Source: CAWCBH01 sp963793785
GTDB lineage: Bacteria > Actinomycetota > Thermoleophilia > Solirubrobacterales > 70-9
Direction: 5' to 3'
DNA length: 64,000 bases
NCBI GenBank assembly: GCA_963793785.1
Contig: CAWCBH010000003.1
Location: 806,001-870,000 of the forward strand
Positions within the stretch are counted from its first letter, which is position 1; every line of letters starts with the position of its first letter. A program made the position numbers and the translations under genes. Shown here piece after piece: positions 59,151-64,000 of this stretch. The notes beneath the pieces were generated by a model. It searched no databases. It saw only the letters and a program-made list of their open reading frames with translations, and was not told the origin of the DNA.

Positions 59151-60664
59151 GGGCCGCCTCGCAGACCGGGCTGACGCTGGAGCCCGACCTGGAGACCGCA
59201 CGATCGCTGGCCTCGGCCGGGAACGTCGTCCCGGTGCGGCTGCGGGTCGTCGACGACTGCGAGACACCCGTTTCGGCGTTCCTGAAGCTGCGCGGGGAGG
59301 GGCCGTGCTTTCTGCTCGAGTCCGCCGAGCAGGGCCAGGTGGGCCGGTTCTCGTTCCTCGGCTTCCGGCCTCGAGCGGTGCTGCGCTGGGATGCTGGCCG
59401 GCTCTCGGAATGGCGGCCGCCTGACCTGGATGCTCCCAGCGCGGTGCACGATGCACCCGATCCCTATCGGGCGGTTTCCGAGTACCTGGCCGCCTTCCGG
59501 CTGGCTCCGGTCGAGGACCTGCCGCCGTTCGCCGGCGGCGCGGTGGGCTTCTTCGGCTATGACTTGGTGCGGACCGTCGAGCCGCTCGGCGAGCCCAACC
59601 CCGACCCGCTCGGCCTTCCCGACATGGCGCTGATGGTCACCGACGTCATGCTGGCCTTCGACCACCTGCGCCACGAGCTGACGATCCTCGCCTGCGCCTT
59701 CACCGACGACGAGGGCGGCATCGACGGCGCCTACGCCGCCGCTGCCGAGACGATCGCCGAGGTCCGCGAACGCCTGCGCGGCCCGGTGCCGGTGCCGGAA
59801 CGGCCGCTCGTCGCAGACGCGCCGCAGTTCACCTCGAACCTCGAGCGCAGCGAGTTCGAGGCATCGGTGAGGCGGATCATCGACTACATCCACGCCGGGG
59901 ACGCGTTCCAGGTCGTGCCCTCACAGCGCTTCTCGGCGCCCGCGCCGGTGGAGCCGTTCTCGATCTACCGCGGACTGCGGGCGGTCAATCCCTCGCCCTA
60001 CATGTACTTCCTCGAGTTCGGGGACTTCCAGCTCGCCGGCGCCTCCCCAGAGCCGCTGGTCAAGGTGCGGGGCCGGCGGGTCGAGACGCGGCCGATCGCC
60101 GGCACCTATCCGCGCGGGAGCAGCGAGGACGAGGATCGCCGTCTGGCCGAGCAGCTCGTCAACGACCCCAAGGAGCGTGCCGAGCACGTGATGCTGGTCG
60201 ACCTCGGGCGCAACGACCTGGGGCGCGTCTGCGAGTACGGGTCGGTCGAGGTCGACGAGCTGATGGTGGTCGAGACCTACTCACACGTCCTCCACATCGT
60301 CAGCCAGGTCTCGGGACGGCTTCGCGACGGTGTGGGGGCGATGGACGTGCTGCGCTCGGCCCTGCCCGCCGGCACCCTGTCGGGCGCCCCGAAGGTGCGG
60401 GCGATGCAGATCATCGACGAGCTGGAGCCGCACAAGCGCGGCTCCTACGGCGGTGCGATCGGCTACCTCTCCTGGACCGGGGACCTCGACACCGCGATCC
60501 ACATCCGAACGGTCGTCGTCAAGGACGGTCAGGTGCACGTGCAGGCGGGGGGCGGCACGGTGGCCGACGCGGAGCCGGCTTACGAGTACAACGAGTCGGT
60601 CAACAAGGCGAGGGCGATCTTCCGCGCCGTCGAGCTGGCCTGTGAGCAACCCGATTGGCCGTGA
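59147..60664 (+). CDS. trpE: Anthranilate synthase component I
   Basis: 505 residues from GTG 59147. The chorismate-binding domain shows the motifs SNLERSEFEASVRRIIDYIH, RGLRAVNPSPYMYFLEFGDF, RPIAGTYPRGSSEDEDRRLA and LPAGTLSGAPKVRAMQIIDE. It combines chorismate with ammonia delivered by TrpG. The upstream in-frame extension is rejected because it runs through hisIE. The trpE regulatory leader is absent, since the gene overlaps hisIE. Confidence 0.96.
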   Translation: MRAASQTGLTLEPDLETARSLASAGNVVPVRLRVVDDCETPVSAFLKLRGEGPCFLLESAEQGQVGRFSFLGFRPRAVLRWDAGRLSEWRPPDLDAPSAVHDAPDPYRAVSEYLAAFRLAPVEDLPPFAGGAVGFFGYDLVRTVEPLGEPNPDPLGLPDMALMVTDVMLAFDHLRHELTILACAFTDDEGGIDGAYAAAAETIAEVRERLRGPVPVPERPLVADAPQFTSNLERSEFEASVRRIIDYIHAGDAFQVVPSQRFSAPAPVEPFSIYRGLRAVNPSPYMYFLEFGDFQLAGASPEPLVKVRGRRVETRPIAGTYPRGSSEDEDRRLAEQLVNDPKERAEHVMLVDLGRNDLGRVCEYGSVEVDELMVVETYSHVLHIVSQVSGRLRDGVGAMDVLRSALPAGTLSGAPKVRAMQIIDELEPHKRGSYGGAIGYLSWTGDLDTAIHIRTVVVKDGQVHVQAGGGTVADAEPAYEYNESVNKARAIFRAVELACEQPDWP

Positions 60665-60668
60665 GCAG

Positions 60669-61229
60669 TTGAAAGTCCTCGTCATCGACAACTACGACTC
60701 CTTCACCTACAACCTCGTCCAGTACCTGGGCGAGCTGGGGGCAACCGTGGAAGTAGTGCGAAACGACCGGGCGACCGTGCCGGAGCTGCTGGAGCGCGAC
60801 TCGGACCGCCTCGTCGTTTCTCCCGGACCCTGCACTCCCACCGAAGCCGGGGTCTCGGTGGAGGCCGTGCGGAGCTTCGCGCAGGCGGGCACCCCGGTCC
60901 TCGGTGTCTGCCTCGGCCATCAGTCCCTGGTCGAGGCGTTTGGCGGCCGTACGGTTCAGGGCGAGCCGATCCACGGCAAGGAGGCGGAGGTCCACCACGA
61001 CGGTCGGACGATCTTCGACGGCCTGCCGAGCCCGCTCGTCGCCGGCCGCTACCACTCGCTGATCGCCGACCCCGACCTGCCCTCCGAGCTCGAGGTGAGC
61101 GCGACCCTCGAGGAGGTGGTGATGGGCGTCCGCCATCGCGAGCTGCCTGCCGAAGGAGTGCAGTTTCACCCCGAATCGGTGCTCACCCCCCAAGGCAAGA
61201 GCCTGCTGGCGAACTTTTTGGAGGATTGA
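60669..61229 (+). CDS. trpG: Anthranilate synthase component II (glutamine amidotransferase)
   Basis: 186 residues from TTG 60669, giving the usual start KVLVIDNYDSFTYNLVQYLG. The nucleophile Cys is in VLGVCLGHQSLVEAFGG and the His/Glu pair in VQFHPESVL. It supplies ammonia to TrpE. GTG 60642, inside the trpE end, is an alternative start adding nine residues. Ends 3 nt before trpD. Confidence 0.95.
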   Translation: MKVLVIDNYDSFTYNLVQYLGELGATVEVVRNDRATVPELLERDSDRLVVSPGPCTPTEAGVSVEAVRSFAQAGTPVLGVCLGHQSLVEAFGGRTVQGEPIHGKEAEVHHDGRTIFDGLPSPLVAGRYHSLIADPDLPSELEVSATLEEVVMGVRHRELPAEGVQFHPESVLTPQGKSLLANFLED

Positions 61230-61232
61230 CGG

Positions 61233-62267
61233 GTGCCGAACGAGATCGTCACCCGTGCCCTCGACGCGATTTGCGACGGCGACCACCTCACCGCCGATCA
61301 CGCTTCGGCGGTTCTGGCGGAGATCATGGAAGGGCGGTCCAGCGAGGTGCAGACGGGCGCTTTCCTGATCGCTCTGCGGTCGAAGGGGGAGACTGTCCCG
61401 GAGCTGGTCGGCCTGGCGCGGACGATGCGCGGACTGGCGGCGGCGGTCGAGACCGACGCAGAAGACCTCGTCGACACGGCCGGGACCGGCGGCGGCCCCT
61501 CCACCTTCAACGTCTCCACGGTCGCGGCGCTGATCGCCGCCGGCGCCGGCTGCCGGGTTGCCAAGCACGGCAACCGCTCCAACACCAGCCGTTGCGGCTC
61601 GGCCGACCTGCTGGAGGCGCTCGGGGTCGAGATCGAGCTTTCGCCCGATGCAGTTGGTCGCTGCGTCGAGGAGATCGGGTTCGGATTCATGTTCGCCCCC
61701 CGCCACCACGAGGCGATGGCGCACGTGGTGCCGGTGCGGCGCGAGCTGGCGGTGCGGACGATCTTCAACTTCCTCGGCCCGCTGACCAACCCGGCCGGTG
61801 CCGGGCGCCAGCTGATCGGAGTCTCCGACCGTCGCTACCAGGAGACGATCGCCGAGGCGCTGCTCGGACTGGAGACCACCCACGCCCTGGTCGTCGCGTC
61901 AGACGACGGGCTCGACGAGCTCTCGGTCAGCGCCCGGACACGGGTCATCGAGGTCAAGGAGGGCGCGACCGAGGAGTGGTTCGCGAGCCCCGCCGATTAC
62001 GGCCTCCAGCATTCGAGCCTGGGAGAGGTCGCGGGGGGCTCGCCGGATCAGAACGCGGCCGCAGCCCGGGGCGTTCTGGACGGCGAGGCGGGAGCACGCC
62101 GCGATCTGGCGGTGCTGAATGCCGCGGCGGCGATCTACGTCGGCGGCCGGGCACGGGACCTGCGCAGTGGCGTCGAGGCCGCGCAGCAGGCAATCGACTC
62201 CGGGGCCGCCGGGGATGTGCTGACGCGGCTGGTCGAGCTCAGCGCGCGCCTCGGATCGGCCTCCTAG
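61233..62267 (+). CDS. trpD: Anthranilate phosphoribosyltransferase
   Basis: 344 residues. The PRPP-binding loop is DTAGTGGGPSTFNVSTVAAL, followed by AKHGNRSNTSRCGSADLLEA and IFNFLGPLTNPAGAGRQLIG. It joins anthranilate to PRPP. GTG start at 61233, 3 nt after trpG. Confidence 0.96.
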   Translation: MPNEIVTRALDAICDGDHLTADHASAVLAEIMEGRSSEVQTGAFLIALRSKGETVPELVGLARTMRGLAAAVETDAEDLVDTAGTGGGPSTFNVSTVAALIAAGAGCRVAKHGNRSNTSRCGSADLLEALGVEIELSPDAVGRCVEEIGFGFMFAPRHHEAMAHVVPVRRELAVRTIFNFLGPLTNPAGAGRQLIGVSDRRYQETIAEALLGLETTHALVVASDDGLDELSVSARTRVIEVKEGATEEWFASPADYGLQHSSLGEVAGGSPDQNAAAARGVLDGEAGARRDLAVLNAAAAIYVGGRARDLRSGVEAAQQAIDSGAAGDVLTRLVELSARLGSAS

Positions 62268-62271
62268 CGAC

Positions 62272-62277
62272 TAGGGT
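62272..62277 (+). promoter_or_regulatory. Weak -10-like box before trpC
   Basis: TAGGGT, 12 nt before GTG 62290. The spacing is longer than at other genes, so trpC may simply be read from the upstream promoter. Confidence 0.25.
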
Positions 62278-62289
62278 CTGGCCCATCAA

Positions 62290-63096
62290 GTGGCAGCCAT
62301 CGAGCAGCTGATCTCAGCGGCGCGGGAGGGAGTCGAGCGCCGGCGGCAGCAGGTGCCCCTGGAGGATCTCGAATCCAGGCTGCACAGCCGTGGCGAGGAC
62401 CGCCCTTTCAACGAAGCCCTCGTTCGTCCGGGCTTGTCGCTGATCGCCGAGTTCAAGCGCCGCTCGCCGAGCGCTGGCTCGATCGCGGTCGGCGCCTCGA
62501 TCTCGGAACGGGTTCGCGCTTACGAGCGCGGCGGCGCGGCAGCGCTGTCGATTCTCACCGACGAGGTCCACTTCGACGGCTCACTGGAGGACCTCAACGC
62601 CGCTCGCGGCGCCTGTGATCTGCCGATCCTTCGCAAGGACTTCATCGTCGACCGCTATCAGCTATTCGAGGCTGCGGCGAGCGGCGCCGACGCGGTGTTG
62701 CTGATCGTCAGGGCGCTCAGCGACGACGAGCTGGCCGGTCTGCAGGCAGACGCACGGTCGCTCGACCTCGACTGCCTGGTCGAGGTCCATACCGCGGAGG
62801 AGCTCGAGCGCGCCCTCGAGCAGGACGCCGAGGTGATCGGGATCAACAACCGCGACCTCGACGAGCAGAGCGTCGACGTCAACACGACCTACGAGCTGAT
62901 GCCCGACGTTCCGGCCGGCAAGACCGTCGTCGCCGAGAGCGGCATCTCCAATCGGGCTCAGCTCGACGAGCTGGAGCGAGTGGGGGTCGATGCCGTTCTG
63001 ATCGGCGAGGCGCTGATGCGCGCCGCCGACGCCGAGGCGATGACCCGCGAGCTGGCCGGCAACGACGAAGGCACCCGCGAGCACCCGCTGCCCTGA
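62290..63096 (+). CDS. trpC: Indole-3-glycerol phosphate synthase
   Basis: 268 residues, TIM barrel. Active-site segments are SLIAEFKRRSPSAGSIAVGA, LPILRKDFIVDRYQLFEAAA, GINNRDLDEQSVD and VVAESGISNRAQLDELERVG. It closes the indole ring. The stop is 3 nt from the end of a convergent small gene that separates it from trpF. Confidence 0.96.
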   Translation: MAAIEQLISAAREGVERRRQQVPLEDLESRLHSRGEDRPFNEALVRPGLSLIAEFKRRSPSAGSIAVGASISERVRAYERGGAAALSILTDEVHFDGSLEDLNAARGACDLPILRKDFIVDRYQLFEAAASGADAVLLIVRALSDDELAGLQADARSLDLDCLVEVHTAEELERALEQDAEVIGINNRDLDEQSVDVNTTYELMPDVPAGKTVVAESGISNRAQLDELERVGVDAVLIGEALMRAADAEAMTRELAGNDEGTREHPLP

Positions 63097-63099
63097 GGG

Positions 63100-63462
63100 T
63101 CAGCGCCGGGCGAGTAGCGCGACGCCGGCGCCGGCTGCTCCGACCGCGGCGAGGACGCCGGGGAGCCGTTTGCTCGGCGGGATGTCTCCCCACTCGACCA
63201 GCTGCAGCGCCGTGTCGAGAACGTCGCTGGCAACGCCGGCTCCGATCCAGGGAGCGACGTCGCCACCCCGCGCGATTGCCCCCAGGGTCCCAAGGCCCAA
63301 AACCGTGTCGCGGGTTCCGTAGAGGCGGAGGGTGAGTCGCACGGGAGGCTTTTCGGCGTCATCGCCCATCAGCACGTCGCCGAGGCGCTCCGGAGCGGAC
63401 ATCATCCCGACCCCGAAAGCGAGGCGGCCCAGCGCGTAGATCGCTTCGGAGCCGATCTGCAC
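63100..63462 (-). CDS. Small membrane protein of unknown function between trpC and trpF
   Basis: 120 residues with two or three weakly hydrophobic segments (AIYALGRLAFGVGMMSAPER, RDTVLGLGTLGAIARGGDVA, GVLAAVGAAGAGVALLARR). The Arg-containing YGTRDTVLGLG element resembles DUF4267-type membrane proteins, a weak match from memory. GTG 63462 is preceded by TAGCCT at 6 nt. It breaks the trp run on the opposite strand. Confidence 0.6.
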   Translation of the reverse strand: MQIGSEAIYALGRLAFGVGMMSAPERLGDVLMGDDAEKPPVRLTLRLYGTRDTVLGLGTLGAIARGGDVAPWIGAGVASDVLDTALQLVEWGDIPPSKRLPGVLAAVGAAGAGVALLARR

Positions 63463-63468
63463 GAGAAC

Positions 63469-63474
63469 AGGCTA
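63469..63474 (-). promoter_or_regulatory. -10 box for the small membrane-protein gene
   Basis: TAGCCT on the minus strand, 6 nt before GTG 63462. Confidence 0.5.
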
Positions 63475-63516
63475 TGTCAACCGTCCTGGCCGCAGGGAGC
63501 CGGTCAGCCGCTCGCG

Positions 63517-63522
63517 TACCCT
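63517..63522 (+). promoter_or_regulatory. -10 box for trpF
   Basis: TACCCT, 7 nt before GTG 63530. Confidence 0.5.
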
Positions 63523-63529
63523 TGACCTC

Positions 63530-64000
63530 GTGAAGGTCAAGATCTGCGGCATCACCAACCTCGGCGACGCTGCCGAGGCGGTCCGCCTGGGCGCCTGGGC
63601 CATCGGGCTCGTCCACGATGCCTCGAGCCCGCGTGTCTGCGCAGCCGATGAGGCGACCCGGATCGGTGCTGCGATGCGGCGCCGCTGCGAAGTGGCCGGC
63701 GTGTTCGTCAACCCGACCCTGGATGAGGTCGCGAAGGCGGTCGAGGACGCCGGTTTGACGATGGTCCAGCTCAGCGGCGACGAGGGGCCGTCGTTTTGCA
63801 CCGAGGTGGCGCGGCGGACGGGGGTCAAGGTCACCAAGGCGATCCACGTCGCCAGCGCCGCCGACGTCCACGGCGCCGAGGTCTACAGGACGAACTTTCA
63901 CCTCTTCGACACCGCTCGCCGGGGCAGCTGGGGAGGCACCGGCGAGAGCTTCGACTGGAACCTGCTCCGCGACCGCCGCTCGCAGGTGCCGATGGTTCTC
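63530..64000 (+). CDS. trpF: Phosphoribosylanthranilate isomerase (3' truncated by window end)
   Basis: 157 codons are present, open to the window end. The start KVKICGITNLGDAAEAVRLG is the TrpF signature with the catalytic Cys. The middle has VFVNPTLDEV and QLSGDE, where most TrpF proteins have QLHG. LFDTARRGSWGGTGESFDW carries the catalytic Asp and phosphate-binding loop. It isomerises PRA to CdRP, between TrpD and TrpC in the pathway. It has its own -10 box, since an opposite-strand gene separates it from trpC. Confidence 0.95.
   Translation, partial: MKVKICGITNLGDAAEAVRLGAWAIGLVHDASSPRVCAADEATRIGAAMRRRCEVAGVFVNPTLDEVAKAVEDAGLTMVQLSGDEGPSFCTEVARRTGVKVTKAIHVASAADVHGAEVYRTNFHLFDTARRGSWGGTGESFDWNLLRDRRSQVPMVL

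Overview
The window reads as one contiguous stretch of a high-GC bacterial chromosome (mostly strong G/C third-position bias, long GC-rich ORFs on both strands). Gene order and protein style (tig-clpP-clpX, mreBCD-mrdA-rodA-rng-rplU-rpmA-obgE-proBA-nadD-rsfS, comEA-comEC-holA-rpsT, lepA, hrcA-dnaJ-prmA, phoH-ybeY/era, hisIE-trpEGDC-trpF, many GTG starts) point to an actinobacterium, most likely of the Thermoleophilia/Solirubrobacterales type. The lineage is inferred from recognition, not from a search. I see no prophage, insertion sequence, CRISPR array or rRNA. There is one tRNA (Ala, GGC).

Layout. 1-9.3 kb: tail of a spermidine-synthase-like gene, trigger factor, an opposite-strand molybdopterin oxidoreductase, clpP, an M23 peptidase, a GNAT enzyme, a secreted beta-helix protein, clpX and a degenerate EAL protein. 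9.4-15.2 kb: valS, folC, a 39-residue membrane microprotein, a zinc-ribbon membrane protein, ndk, maf. 15.4-28.7 kb: cell-shape operon, then RNase E/G, L21, L27, Obg, proline synthesis, NadD and RsfS. 28.7-35.6 kb: accessory genes (coiled-coil protein behind a LexA-like box, tRNA-Ala, AGE epimerase, LURP-one-like, SpoIIM-like and DUF3052-like proteins, an ArsR/SRPBCC/VOC operon). 35.7-48.4 kb: leuS, cupin, acylphosphatase, DUF488, comEA/comEC, a low-complexity Gly/Pro/Asp/Arg protein, holA, rpsT, murJ, a GT39-like membrane transferase. 48.4-58.5 kb: lepA, a hydratase pair, hrcA, dnaJ, prmA, murI, yqeY, phoH and a YbeY-Era fusion. 58.5-64 kb: hisIE and the trp genes, with trpF cut by the window end.

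Four things stand out. (1) About twenty genes on both strands have a TANNNT hexamer 6-10 nt before the start codon and no Shine-Dalgarno, the layout expected of leaderless mRNAs. (2) Two intergenic hairpins, after clpP and after obgE, share loop and flanks while their stems differ by paired changes. A 250-bp imperfect inverted repeat also fills the rpmA-obgE gap. (3) Four conserved genes (clpX, folC, maf, murI) have no ATG/GTG/TTG where homology needs a start, but each has a CTG there. (4) Several genes, including essential rpsT, carry an apparent single extra base. The repeated +1 direction suggests assembly indels, so the affected genes should not be taken as true pseudogenes.
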